NCBI RefSeq assembly: GCF_900110775.1
Contig: NZ_FOEP01000001.1
Coordinates: forward strand, 372,001 to 436,000
Source: Thalassovita taeanensis
GTDB lineage: Bacteria > Pseudomonadota > Alphaproteobacteria > Rhodobacterales > Rhodobacteraceae
Reading direction: 5' to 3'
DNA: 64,000 nt
Numbering within the stretch: the stretch's first letter is position 1; every line of letters starts with the position of its first letter. Shown here one piece after another: positions 38,715-49,000 of the stretch. The notes beneath the pieces are model-generated. The model did no database searches. It was not told the origin of the DNA and was given only the letters and a program-made list of their open reading frames with translations. The position numbers were made by a program, and so were the translations under genes.

Positions 38715-38926
38715 GCCACCGCCTCCGCTTCGAGCGCATTGGCTTCGGCAAGCATTTGGTCCGCTTCCCAACGCAGGATTTCACTTATTTTCCAGCGTGT
38801 GCAGTTCGGGGAAAGTTTGACAGCTCGGGGAAAGTCAGCCCGCTCACGATGCCAGCGCCACACGGTATTGCGTGTAATACTGTAGCGGTTGGACAGGTCT
38901 TTATCTGAAAGATATGTGTCAGGCAT
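38711..38926 (-). CDS. AlpA-family DNA-binding regulator/excisionase
   Basis: 71 residues. A winged-helix/MerR-like fold is evident: TYLSDKDLSNRYSITRNTVWRWHRERADFPRAVKLSPNCTRWKISEILRWE, the AlpA pattern of helix-turn-helix, wing with the Pro, and W/R residues. AlpA proteins switch on integrase/excision or act as excisionase and are a hallmark of PICIs in Gram-negatives. The start is enclosed by a 10-bp inverted repeat (38927-38956), a likely control point. Confidence 0.85.
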   Translation of the reverse strand: MPDTYLSDKDLSNRYSITRNTVWRWHRERADFPRAVKLSPNCTRWKISEILRWEADQMLAEANALEAEAVA

Positions 38927-38956
38927 AAGAGCAACTCCTTGTTACAAGTTGCTCTT
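38927..38956 (-). promoter_or_regulatory. Inverted repeat immediately upstream of alpA
   Basis: Perfect 10-bp arms AAGAGCAACT (38927-38936) and AGTTGCTCTT (38947-38956) have a 10-base spacer. On the mRNA the AAGGAG ribosome site lies in the loop and at the stem base, directly before the ATG. It may be an operator, an RNA switch, or both. Confidence 0.6.
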
Positions 38957-38998
38957 TAGTTGCCCTCCTTTTTCACGCTTGGGGATTGCGATTTAAAA

Positions 38999-39652
38999 CT
39001 AGAAATTAAAACACAAGGCTAAGGCCTGCTTATGAATGTCGCGGGCGTTCTGTTCAGTTGCCGCTGAATACGTTAGAATTTCAGAAACTTCCGCCCATGA
39101 CGCGCCTGCGTCCCGTGCGTCTAATACCCTCAAATAAGTGGGCCATTTTTCAGGGTGTCTACGCTTGCCAATCACTTTGCCAGCATACTCTTTTTGAAAC
39201 GATTTCAAGGCACACTTAGCCGCCTTTAATTGTGGTTCTATTGGTCGTGATAAGTCACAATCAACTCGATAAAACCCGCTATCGAAAGGTAGGTCGCGCT
39301 TTGCAACTTTGGTCAGAGTGCTATCATTCAATCGCGGCAAGCAATTTGAGGGTTGATTGCCAATCCTAGGGTTTGGAAGGCGTGTAGCCGCAGGGCAGTC
39401 CGGCTCAATCAAAAAGGTTGATACACAAAAACCCGCCATGTCAGGGTTTGGGTATTCCGAAAAAGGGACCGTACTATCTATCTTTGTCCAAGCTTCATCT
39501 TGCTCATAAGAGGCCGCTTTCTTGCTATCAAACTCTTTCCTTAGATCGCTGCGCCGCCTCAGAAACTCCCATTTCCAACGGGCCAAGTGCCAGTCAGGTT
39601 CTCCAACGTAGGCCGTTGCGTCACGCCAATCAGGTACACCCCACTCATTCAT
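38999..39652 (-). CDS. DUF6499-like protein, possible regulator
   Basis: 217 residues. The N-terminus WGVPDWRDATAYVGEPDWHLARWKWEFLRRRSDLRKEF has the DWRD...W.WEFLRR pattern of the DUF6499 regulator-like domain found in alphaproteobacterial mobile elements. The C-terminal third (KRRHPEKWPTYLRVLDARDAGASWAEVSEIL) looks like a helix-turn-helix. Its start overlaps the integrase end by 8 bases. It may act as the element's control protein, a job for which no classical repressor is otherwise visible. The codon use is AT-richer than its neighbours. Confidence 0.6.
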   Translation of the reverse strand: MNEWGVPDWRDATAYVGEPDWHLARWKWEFLRRRSDLRKEFDSKKAASYEQDEAWTKIDSTVPFSEYPNPDMAGFCVSTFLIEPDCPAATRLPNPRIGNQPSNCLPRLNDSTLTKVAKRDLPFDSGFYRVDCDLSRPIEPQLKAAKCALKSFQKEYAGKVIGKRRHPEKWPTYLRVLDARDAGASWAEVSEILTYSAATEQNARDIHKQALALCFNF

Positions 39653-40901
39653 CTTGCGTACCCCTCAAGAAATGCCCCCATGCGGCCATCATTGCCCGAC
39701 GTTTCTCTACCATATCGCCGCGCCGGTAAGCCCGCTCGACCTCTGAGCCGACCGTATGCGCCAAGGCAATCTCTGCCATGTCGCGGGGATACTCGGTGCG
39801 CTCAGCTACCCAATCCCTAAACGTGCTGCGCAAGCCATGCGGGACCGCTGGACGCCCTGACTGGCGGTCAAGATACTTGTCAGGCTTGGCCGCGTGTATC
39901 CGCTTCATACAAGCCGACAGTGCCGCGTCGGACAACTCACCGCCGCGCGGTGCAGGGAATACAAATTCGGACCCCGCAAGCCGATCCAGAGCTTTCAACA
40001 GATCAACGGTTTCTTTGGTCAACGGGACGCGGTGTTCTGCTCGTGCCTTCATCCGCTCAGACGGTATCGTCCAGACTGCTTTGTCCAAATCCATCTCAGA
40101 CCAGACAGCGCCGCGCACCTCGCCGGATCGTGCCGCGACCATCGCCATAAATTCCAACGCCCGCGTGGCGAACCCTTCACGGCCCTGCACATCGGAAAAC
40201 CAGCTTGCCGCCTCATCCATCCGCAAAGCGGGATGATGCACAACCTTTGCCAGCTTCGACGGCTTGGGCAGGATCGCGTCAAGGTTGCCTTTCCATCGCG
40301 CCGGATTGTCACCTGAGCGATGCCCCGCGACCGTTGCCCACGCCATCACCGCTTCGATACGTCCGCGCAGACGTGACGCGGTTTCCGTCTTGGTGGCCCA
40401 GACTGGTTCCAGCGTTCGCTTGATGTCGGACACGTCAATATCCGCGACCAGCATCTTGCCCAAAGTCGGGATCGCATACTTGTCCAACGTGGCCCGCCAT
40501 TGCTTTCGGTGTTTGTCATTGTCAAATTCTTGCAGCTTGCCCTCAAGATAGCGTTCCATCGCATCATCGAAAGACAGGCCGCGACGTTGCGCCGTGACCA
40601 GCGCCGCGCGGTTCGCCTTGCGGTGTTCTACCGGATCAATGCCTTGCCAGATCATTTCTCGCGCATCCCGCGCCCGATCACGGGCTTGCGCCAACGTCAC
40701 GTCAGGATAGCCCCCTAGGCCGATGTGCCGCCGCTTGTCACCGATCTTGCAACGCAACAGCCATGACCGTCCGTTCACTGGCGTCATTTGCAGCAACAGG
40801 CCATCAACACCGCCAACCGCAACCGTTTGATTGCCACCCTTGCCGGAATGTTCCAGCCGCTTCACCTCGACCGCCGACAACTCTTTTGCTTTTCGTGGCA
40901 T
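39645..40901 (-). CDS. Tyrosine recombinase (P4-type integrase)
   Basis: 418 residues. The N-terminal DUF4102 arm-binding domain is at about 1-95 (GGVDGLLLQMTPVNGRSWLLRCKIGDKRRHIGLGGYP), then the core-binding domain, then the catalytic domain with R258 (AARSGEVRGA), H355-xx-R358 (HGLRSTFRDW), H382 (AHTVG) and Y392 (VERAYRR). All active residues are present. It lies 145 bp from the distal attachment site and reads into the element. It is not next to the tRNA, which is less common for this family. Confidence 0.95.
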   Translation of the reverse strand: MPRKAKELSAVEVKRLEHSGKGGNQTVAVGGVDGLLLQMTPVNGRSWLLRCKIGDKRRHIGLGGYPDVTLAQARDRARDAREMIWQGIDPVEHRKANRAALVTAQRRGLSFDDAMERYLEGKLQEFDNDKHRKQWRATLDKYAIPTLGKMLVADIDVSDIKRTLEPVWATKTETASRLRGRIEAVMAWATVAGHRSGDNPARWKGNLDAILPKPSKLAKVVHHPALRMDEAASWFSDVQGREGFATRALEFMAMVAARSGEVRGAVWSEMDLDKAVWTIPSERMKARAEHRVPLTKETVDLLKALDRLAGSEFVFPAPRGGELSDAALSACMKRIHAAKPDKYLDRQSGRPAVPHGLRSTFRDWVAERTEYPRDMAEIALAHTVGSEVERAYRRGDMVEKRRAMMAAWGHFLRGTQDE

Positions 40902-41045
40902 ACCACTCCTATCATCCTACCCGCCATAAGAAATAGCATTGGGATAGACGGTACGCAACAGGACGTTACAAGGAATGTCAGAAAACCCCTTAATTTCATA
41001 GCTATATGGTGCATCGCGTTACTGGGCGTTACGGCACATTGGCCG

Positions 41046-41064
41046 CCTGTCTCTCCGCCACAAA
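41046..41064 (+). repeat. Attachment site copy (integrase side)
   Basis: Exact 19-bp copy of the sequence at the 3' end of tRNA-Ser (30179-30197). It ends the satellite and also begins the older island, whose integrase starts 130 bp further on. Confidence 0.85.
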
Positions 41065-41194
41065 ATCCATAGTGATTTTGGCACATTTTCAAGCAAAAAT
41101 AGTAAGTTAAACAAATGCGGCTCGTCTTGGGTTCGCTAATTTGGCTTGGTTTACAACACATTTCGCCGCACAAGCTCTTTGCGGGGGATCGGCC

Positions 41195-41585
41195 ATGACC
41201 ATAGTGAAGCGCGGCAATAACTACCATTTGAGAAAGCGCGTGCCGCGTCGGTATCAGGACGTGGACGAGCGCAAGAGCGTGTGGGTCAGCCTGCATATGG
41301 ACTCCTTGAGCGTCGCCCAGCAAAAGGCGCACGCAGCTTGGCAGCACATCGTCGAAGGCTGGGAAGCCCGGCTTGCCGGAGACACAAGCGACGCCGAAAA
41401 GCGATTTGAAGCCGCCAAAAATCTCGCCGCCGTGCGGGGATTCCGCTACCTCCCGGTAGATTGCGTGGCCGAATTGCCCCAAGACGATTTGCTTGCCAGA
41501 GTCGGAGCAGTCAAAGAGCGCAAGGATGGCAGGCCCGATATGCGCGACGCCAATGCCATCATGGGCGGCGTCTCCGCACTGGTAT
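41195..41585 (+). pseudogene. N-terminal fragment of a second tyrosine integrase
   Basis: About 130 residues from MTIVKRGNNYHLRKRVPRRYQDVDERKSVWVSLHMDSLSVAQQKAHAAW, the N-terminal pattern (DUF6538-type) of another phage integrase family. The frame is cut at 41586 by an IS3-family element, and no catalytic domain is found beyond the IS. It reads away from the attachment copy at 41046, the position expected for the integrase of an island inserted earlier in the same tRNA. No longer functional. Confidence 0.8.
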
Positions 41586-41642
41586 TGCCACGGTTTAGTT
41601 CCGGTCTCTTTCGAGCAATTTTTGCTATGAAGGAGATAAAGA

Positions 41643-41918
41643 ATGGCAACGAGATACACGGACGAGTTTCGCCGTGATGCTGTGCGCATCGCGACGACCA
41701 GTGGACTGACACGGCCCCAAGCGGCCTCCGATTTAGGGGTTGGGCTGTCGACGCTGAACAAATGGGTTCAAAAGCATCAACACGATGATCTAATGTCGGG
41801 TCCGCACGAGGACGCCGAGAAAGAGAACGAACGCCTTCGTAAGGAAGTCCGTTTGTTGCGCGAGGAGAGGGAAGTGCTAAAAAAGGCGGCAATCTTCTTT
41901 GCAGGCCAAAGTCGGTGA
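41643..41918 (+). CDS. IS3-family transposase OrfA
   Basis: 91 residues. An N-terminal helix-turn-helix (YTDEFRRDAVRIATTSGLTRPQAASDLGVGLSTLNKWV) is followed by a leucine-zipper-like helix (ENERLRKEVRLLREEREVLKKAAIFF), the standard OrfA layout for binding the IS ends. An AAGGAGATAAAG ribosome site precedes the ATG. A -1 frameshift at the A6G run would fuse it to OrfB to make full transposase. Appears intact. Confidence 0.93.
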   Translation: MATRYTDEFRRDAVRIATTSGLTRPQAASDLGVGLSTLNKWVQKHQHDDLMSGPHEDAEKENERLRKEVRLLREEREVLKKAAIFFAGQSR

Positions 41919-42778
41919 GGTTCGCCTTCATCGACGCCTGGAAAGAAGAATGGTCGGTCGAGTTTCTCTGCTGCATTATGCAGGATTCATCGCGTGGGTT
42001 CCGTGCGTGGCGAGTGCGCCCAATGAGCCAGCGTCAACGCGATGATATGGTGATCCTGGCCCATATCCGCGAGCAGCATCGCTTGAGTCTGCAAAGCTAT
42101 GGACGGCCACGCATGACCGAAGAGCTCCAAGAGCTGGGACTGAAAGTCGGTCATCGGCGCATAGGTCGTTTGATGCGTGAGAACGACATCAAGATCATCA
42201 GAACCCGAAAATACAAGGCCACGACTGACAGCAACCACAGGTTCAACATTGCGCCCAATCTGCTGGATCAGGGTTTTTCTTCGGATGGGCCAAACCAGAA
42301 GTGGGCCGGTGATATAAGCTACATCTGGACCAGCGAAGGGTGGTTATATCTGGCCGTCATCCTCGATCTGTATTCCCGGCGCGTCATTGGTTGGGCTGTC
42401 AGCAACCGCATGAAGCGGGATCTGGCGATCCGAGCGTTGGACATGGCCGTGGCGCTGCAGCAACCGCCCAAAGGCTGCATTCATCATACGGATCGCGGGT
42501 CGCAATATTGTTCCAACGAGTGTCAGCGACGCCTGTCAAAGCACGGCTTCAAGGTCTCAATGAGCGGCAAGTGCAATTGTTACGACAATTCCATGGTCGA
42601 GATGTTCTTCAAATCAATCAAGGCAGAGTTGATCTGGCGCAACCCTTGGGACACACATCGCCAGGCAGAGGGCGCGATATTCCAGTATATCAACGGGTTC
42701 TATAATCCACGACGGCGGCATTCATCGCTAGGGAGAAAAAGCCCCTTAGCCTTCGAACGAGAAAGGCTGCCTAAATGA
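41915..42778 (+). CDS. IS3-family transposase OrfB (DDE integrase core)
   Basis: 287 residues counted from a GTG that overlaps the OrfA stop; in vivo it is probably made mainly by frameshifting. The HTH_21 region (HRLSLQSYGRPRMTEELQELG) precedes the rve catalytic core with WAGDISYIWTSEGWLYLAVILDLYSRRVIGWAV (first D), HHTDRGSQYCS (second D) and DNSMVEMFFKSIKAE (E). It ends RRRHSSLGRKSPLAFE. All catalytic residues are present, so the IS may still be active. Confidence 0.93.
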   Translation: MRFAFIDAWKEEWSVEFLCCIMQDSSRGFRAWRVRPMSQRQRDDMVILAHIREQHRLSLQSYGRPRMTEELQELGLKVGHRRIGRLMRENDIKIIRTRKYKATTDSNHRFNIAPNLLDQGFSSDGPNQKWAGDISYIWTSEGWLYLAVILDLYSRRVIGWAVSNRMKRDLAIRALDMAVALQQPPKGCIHHTDRGSQYCSNECQRRLSKHGFKVSMSGKCNCYDNSMVEMFFKSIKAELIWRNPWDTHRQAEGAIFQYINGFYNPRRRHSSLGRKSPLAFERERLPK

Positions 42779-42806
42779 GTTGAGAGACCGGAACACAACC
42801 GTGACA

Positions 42807-43024
42807 AGACCACATCTGGTGATCTTGCTTCCGTTTCGCCATCTTCGATCTCGTTCGTATTGAGGCTCCACAGACAACGAACTGCAGCTCGCGTCAGTGT
42901 CCGAATTTCGGCAGGTGCTCATTCAATGAGAGAAAATCACATTTATGTGTAAAGTAGCAAATCACAAAGCACTTCGATTCTGTTTCTTTTTTTCCAAAAA
43001 TTTTCTTTCACAAGGCCCAATACA
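42807..43024. promoter_or_regulatory. Upstream region of the RTX gene
   Basis: AT-richer than its surroundings. A palindrome CTCATT-C-AATGAG (42918-42930) and a second small one, CACAT-TT-ATGTG (42938-42949), lie about 80-110 bases before the RTX start. AAGGCCC precedes the ATG. Confidence 0.4.
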
Positions 43025-46000
43025 ATGCCCGCAAGCCAAGCACTCGTTGACCTCGAAGCAGAGATTCTAGAATTTTCTGGCCACCTCGAAACAACCGCCG
43101 GAACCGTAGAAACGGTCAACGACATTCTAGGTACTGCCAAGGACATACTTGAGATCCCAAGCGATATCCACAAAGCTGCGCTGCGACTTGAAAAGGTTGC
43201 CAAAAGCGGTGGTGTTATCGCCGAAGCCTTTTCAAAAATCGGAGTTCTCAAGGTCGTCGCACGGCCCTTCAAAGAAGTCCTTTATGAGGTCTCTGATACG
43301 TTCAAGAAGATCGACGACAAGGCGCAAGATCTTGAGAAGAAATTCGAGCCTTACATCGAGAAAATGGAGGTCGCCGAAGAGGCGCTCGACGTCATCAATG
43401 AAACACTGGAAGACGAATCAAAGGCGACCAAGAACCTTTCGGACCGCATCGGATTGGTCAATGATCGCCTCAACAACGCGAAGATTTTCGTCGATTCGTC
43501 GGTAAATACGGTTCAGGCGATTGAGATCAAGGCTCGGTTGACTACGCTGTTTTCGGAGATCGATACAGGGGCGACTATCGCATATAACGCGTTGGCCCCG
43601 ATGAACAACGTCATGGCATTGGTTGAGAAGGCAGCGGATGATCTACGCAATCTTCTCGATCTCCCCGACTTTCAGCTTCTTGTCGATTTCAAAGACCAAA
43701 TTCAGGAAATCGAGGACGCACTGGGCGTTCTGGCGGCCCCGCTGGAGGCCGTCTATGACGCGGCGGGGGCCGTTCTGGACGCGCTTGGCTCTATCTTCGG
43801 ATTCCTTCTGAAACCGCTTGAGGCAGTTCTGGACGCGGTGCTGGAAGCAACGGGCATTCAGGGGCTGATCGAGGATGCAGCCGACTATATCACGGGGCTA
43901 CTGCCGGACATCGAGATTCTCGATACGATCCAGAAGGCGCTTGCGGATGCCATGGACATTGAGTTCAACGTGCTGTTGAACACAGGTATCCTTGACCGTC
44001 TGGATGCTCTGCTGGCGCAATTGGACCCGGCGCAGTTCCTCCCCTCTGTCATCGGACCGGTCACCGATATCGGCGAGAACGGCAGCGATGGAAATGACAC
44101 GCACCTCGCACTGTTTCATGGCGAAGGCGGTGAATACGTTCGCCCGACAAGTGGGGACGACCTGATCGTCGGAGGTGATTTCGACGATACGCTGAATGGG
44201 GGGGCCGGCGTTGACTATCTGATCGGTGGGGGCGGCGACGACACCATTGACGGCGGCGAAGGTGCCCCCGGCGAGCGCGACGTGGTCATCTACTCGGGCT
44301 ACATCAACGACTATTCCATTGTCAGCGAATTGGGCGCGGATGGGCTTAACCACGGTGTCTGGTACATCGGCGACTATTCGATGAACTCCACCACGAACGA
44401 CGGCTATGACAAGCTGATCGACGTCGAGGACATCGTTTTTATGGATGCCACGGTGCCAATTGGCGATCTGGACACCTATATCCGCACCCGCAGTGTTGAT
44501 GGCAGTTATGGCGATAGCCCTGCGGGCTATCCTTTTGGGTGGACCGACGGGATCTATGGCTATTACATCAGCCGCACCTATTCGGACGTGCGCGAAATCG
44601 GGTCGGCCCCGGAGGGATATCCAGATGGGCAATACAAGACCGGCGACCTGCTCTATACGTCCAACGGCGTCGACTGGGTTTTCACCGGCCCCGGTTTCGA
44701 AGAAATCTGGGCTGGGCCGGGCAAGGATCAAATCACCAGCTATGCCAACGGGCCGATTTCGACCGAGATGGGGCACCCCGGCGACATCCTTGGCGGTGAA
44801 GAGGGCGACGACCTTTTCCTGATCGGCGCGGGCAGCGGAATCTATGACGTTGTTTACGGTGGCTCTGGCGTCGACTCGATCGTCTATCAGGCGATGAAGA
44901 GCGGGCTATCTGTGTTTATGGCGACCGGAGCCGACGACGCGCTGTTCCGCCCCTCTTCTGTGGCGATTGATGTCGATTTCAACGGGCGTCTTCAGTCAGA
45001 TCCGAATCTACCTCGTGTCGGGGTGATCCGGGATGTTGAGAACATCAACGGCACCGATTATGACGATCATTTCTGGGGATCGGCCGTCAGCAACATTATC
45101 CTTGGTCGGGCCGGGAATGATCAGATCCGCGGGCTGGACGGCAACGACATTCTGCGCGGTGGCGACGGAAATGACACGCTGATCGGTGATCGCGGCGACG
45201 ATGTCATGGATGGTGGCGCGGGCTATAACGAGTTCATCGGCGGATGGGGTAGCGACACGATCACCGGCGATGAGAGCGGATTCAACACCGTTATCTACGG
45301 CATCTCGGCCTCGAATACGCTGAGCGCGCTCAACCCGAGCTTCGTTGATTTTCAGACCACGGGACCGGCCGACCATGACTTCAACTTCCGGATAACGGTC
45401 TATCGCAGCGCGACCCAAGGTGTGGCATGGGTCAGTAAATACGACGAATCCGGCGCCTTTATCGGCGAAGACCGGCTGGAGAACATGACCCGCCTTGTCG
45501 GCACCACCGGTGATGATTTCATTCAGGCGGCAGATGGTGTCGTAGTCCAGCAGATTTGGGGCGGTGACGGGAATGACACGATCGAGGGCGGATCTGGTGC
45601 CCAATTTGCAAATGGATCTTCGAACCGTCTTCACGGCGATGGCGGCGATGACCACCTCTATCTTGGCGGCGTTGAAAATCAGATCTACGGCGATGAAGGC
45701 AGCGATACCATTCACGTTCTGGCGGGCCAGAACGTGGACCGCGATTTCCTGACCGGGGGGGACGGCTCTCATGCTCTGGCGGGGATCGACGTCCTTAATC
45801 TGACTGAAACCGAATATTCCTGGCAAATCTACCTGAACGCTGGATCTGGTTTTGGCGACCTTGTCGGCAAGTCCCCTTTAAGCATGACGGCGGCGACAGA
45901 TCATAAGTACATTCAGGCAACCGCAGGCGTAAATGGGGCCGTAGCCCGCGTGCCGGGCACCAACCAGAACGGCCAAGTGGTCGAGGGCGTGAATTTTGAA

Positions 46001-49000
46001 CTGCGGGTGCCCGACAGCAACACGCTGACACCCGGCGGCACCGGAAGGATCGGCGAATTCGAAGTCATCCTTGCATCGAACAACCGTGATATTATCGCGG
46101 TCGGGAGCGATGAAAACGCGATCCTAGTGCAGGGCAACGGCGGCGACGACGTTCTTTTCAGCGCGCAGATATTTGCGGACAGCCTGTTTGGGGGCGAAGG
46201 CGACGACGTTCTAGGCACCTACAACCAGTCTCTGGGCGGTGACTCGTTCCAGCGGAACTATGCCGACGATAAGATCATTCTGCTTGATGGTGGGGATGGC
46301 GACGATACGCTTGTTGCGGGCGACGTGCGCGAGGATATCATTGGCGGGGTCGGCACCGACGAAGTGACCTATGAGACGGGTCTCGGCGGCGTGACCATTG
46401 ACCTTGAGACCGGCGAAGCCTCTGGCGGATATGCCGAGGGTGATCATCTCGACGGGATCGAGAATGTGATCGGGTCCGTGGATGATGACATCCTGACCGG
46501 GGACAGTGGGACAAACGTGCTGACTGGCTATGACGGGAACGACACCCTTTCAGGCGGTCATGGCGATGACGTGCTTTTTGGCAACGATGGCGACGACGTT
46601 CTATCGGGCGGTGAAGGGAATGACCAACTTCATGGTGGCCTGGGCCTTGATACGCTGGATGGCGGGGATGGCATAGACACCGCCATTTTCTCTGAGCGTC
46701 AGAGCCACCCCAAGGGCGGCAATTTCCTGATAACCGGCCTGTCGGTCGGCGTTGCTGTGGATCTTGCCAACCACAGTGCGGGCGGTGAGATGCTTTGGAA
46801 CATCGAGAACGTCAAAGGCAGCATGGGTAACGACACCATATTTGGTGATGCGGGTGATAACGTGCTGGCGGGCGATCTGGGTGCAGACAGTATCAACGGT
46901 CGTGAAGGCGATGACGTGCTGGATGGCGGCGAAGGCGACGACACGATCTTTGGCGGAGACGGCGATGATTGGTTGAGCGGCGGCGCGGGCACCAACCACC
47001 TTGATGGTGGTGCGGGCTATGACACGCTGGATTATGGCATCGTCGGCTACGCCATGAAAATCGAGATGGTCGGCGCGGGCACCCGCGCGGCAGAGGCAAC
47101 CGGACTTGCCACCCGCCACGCCGAACTGGACTGGGCTGTCTGGTCCGATACGGTTCAGGAGGTCGCTGACCCGCTTGGCCGCCCAGGCGAAATGATCCAG
47201 GTCGGAACAGATGAGGTGCGCTATACCTATCAGCTGTTCGACCATGGCACCGACGATCCATCCGACGATACGTATCGCCGGGAAGACCCGATCACGCCGG
47301 AACGCCTGTTCCGGCTGGACCCGACGTTCGCGCGAACGCCTTCGGACCTGAGCCCGGTGCGGTTCCTGCCTGACGTGTTATTGCCGGAACAGAAGTTCAG
47401 TGTTCTCAAGAAGTATGTTGTGGCGCGGGATTACTTTTCCGGGTTTGAGTTGATTGCTGGTGGGTCGGGCAACGACACGATCTTTGGCAACGACGAGTCC
47501 ACCACCTTTCACGGCGGCTTTGGAGCGGATACGATTTTCGCCGGAGGCGGCATAGACACGGCTGATTTCACAGGCTCCGAGGCGGGCGTTACTGTAAATC
47601 TGACCACTGGGGGCAACTTTCGTGGCGACGCTGAAGGCGACGTGCTGAACGGGTTTGAACACCTGTCGGGGTCACAGCATGGCGACCATCTGACGGGGAA
47701 TTCCGGTGCCAACGTCCTTGTCGGCGGACGCGGCAACGACACGCTGGAAGGTGGCGCTGGCGAGGATACGGTCGTCTTTGACGTTGCCAGCACCGAGGTC
47801 GGTATCGGCTATGCGCCCGAAGGCTTCAAGGTCGTTCAAGCGGATGGCAACGTCATTCTAGAGGATGATCGCGTCAGCGCCGACGTCGAGTTTTTCCGCT
47901 TTACCGACGTCACCCTGACGCAGGCCGAGTTGATTGCGCGAATCGCGCAAGGCAACGATCAGGCGAACACCCTGATAGGCACGTCGCAGGCGGACATCAT
48001 TCCGGGGCGCGGCGGCGACGATCACATCGAGGGTCGCGGTGCCGACGACACGCTGGATGGGGGCGCCGGGAATGATACGCTCTTGGGCGAGGACGGAAAT
48101 GACAGCCTGATTGGCGGCACCGGCATCGACGATATGTTCGGCGGGCTGGGCGATGATATTTACGTTGTTGACGACGCAGGCGACCAGATGACCGAGGCGC
48201 AAGATGCCGGGACGGATACGGTCGAGACGGCGGTCAGCGTGCGGTTGTCTGACAACGTCGAGAATGCGATTCTGCTCGGCTCTGATGATATCGGCGTGAC
48301 CGGAAACGATGAAGACAACCGGATGACCGGCAACAGTGGCAACAACTTGTTTCAGGGTGACACCGGAACCGACACTGTGGTTTTCGACATTGCCTTTGCT
48401 GATGCGCAGTTCGACTTCAGTGCGCCGAACTTCTTTCTTGTCACCTCGACTTTGGGTGTTGATCGGCTGGAAGACATCGAATTCCTGCAATTCTCTGACC
48501 AGCTGGTCGATGTGACCAGCCTGCACGAGTCAGAGGTGCCTACGACGTCTGGTCGGCTCTATGCCGGGGACTATTTCGACAACGATAACGGCGTTGATAC
48601 CTCGCGCGAAGGCGGCGGCACGCAATTCCTGTATTTCGGCACGGCGTCACAGGGGTCGAACCGCAACAACCAGTTCCACTTCACGACAGAGTTTCTCGCC
48701 GAAACCGGGCGTGCATTCTATGGCGGCCAAGGGTTTCAGAACTACAGCACGAACAACCTGAGCTGGATCGACACAGCGACCGTGAATCGAATTTCTGTTG
48801 ATTTTCAGGGTGGGAACACCGCTGATGTGTCGATCGACGGGCTGGACCTGCGGCTCTACGATCTGATCAATGCTGACTGGGCTTTTTTCGAGGACAGTGT
48901 TTTCAATCGCAATGACAGCATGATCGGCGGATATTTTGACGATCACCTCCTTGGCTATGCTGGCAACGATACCATTATGGGTGGACAGGGCGACAAGGAA

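Larger units (their letters stand above)
30179..41064. mobile_element. Capsid-forming phage satellite (cfPICI-like) integrated in tRNA-Ser
   Basis: A 10.9-kb unit is bounded by 19-bp direct repeats of the tRNA end. Its genes are nearly all minus-strand with 1-13-bp gaps or overlaps: tyrosine integrase, DUF6499-like, AlpA, small protein, prim-pol, AAA helicase, iterons, TerL, head adaptor, HNH, capsid, protease, connector, portal and lipoprotein. It has a full HK97-type head set but no tail tube, tape measure, baseplate, holin or lysin. Such composition defines capsid-forming phage-inducible islands, which borrow tails from a helper. A decayed siphophage that lost its tail block is the alternative; the intact, tightly packed genes argue against decay. 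Confidence 0.75.
41586..42806 (+). mobile_element. IS3-family insertion sequence
   Basis: 1221 bp with imperfect 24-bp terminal inverted repeats (21 of 24 match) at 41586-41609 and 42783-42806, starting TG and ending CA. It encodes two overlapping frames with a slippery A6G run at 41879-41885, as usual for IS3. Flanking triplets (TAT left, AGA right) do not match, so no target duplication remains. Confidence 0.9.

Noticed and set aside
30179-41064. Complete prophage
   Set aside because: Head and packaging genes are present but no tail, baseplate, holin or endolysin genes fit in the remaining space.
30179-41064. Gene transfer agent cluster
   Set aside because: A GTA would have tail genes and no integrase, attachment repeats or prim-pol replication genes.
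43025-44160. RTX head as a known toxin or enzyme domain
   Set aside because: No catalytic motif (lipase GxSxG in context, metalloprotease HExxH, adenylate cyclase) was found in the first 380 residues.
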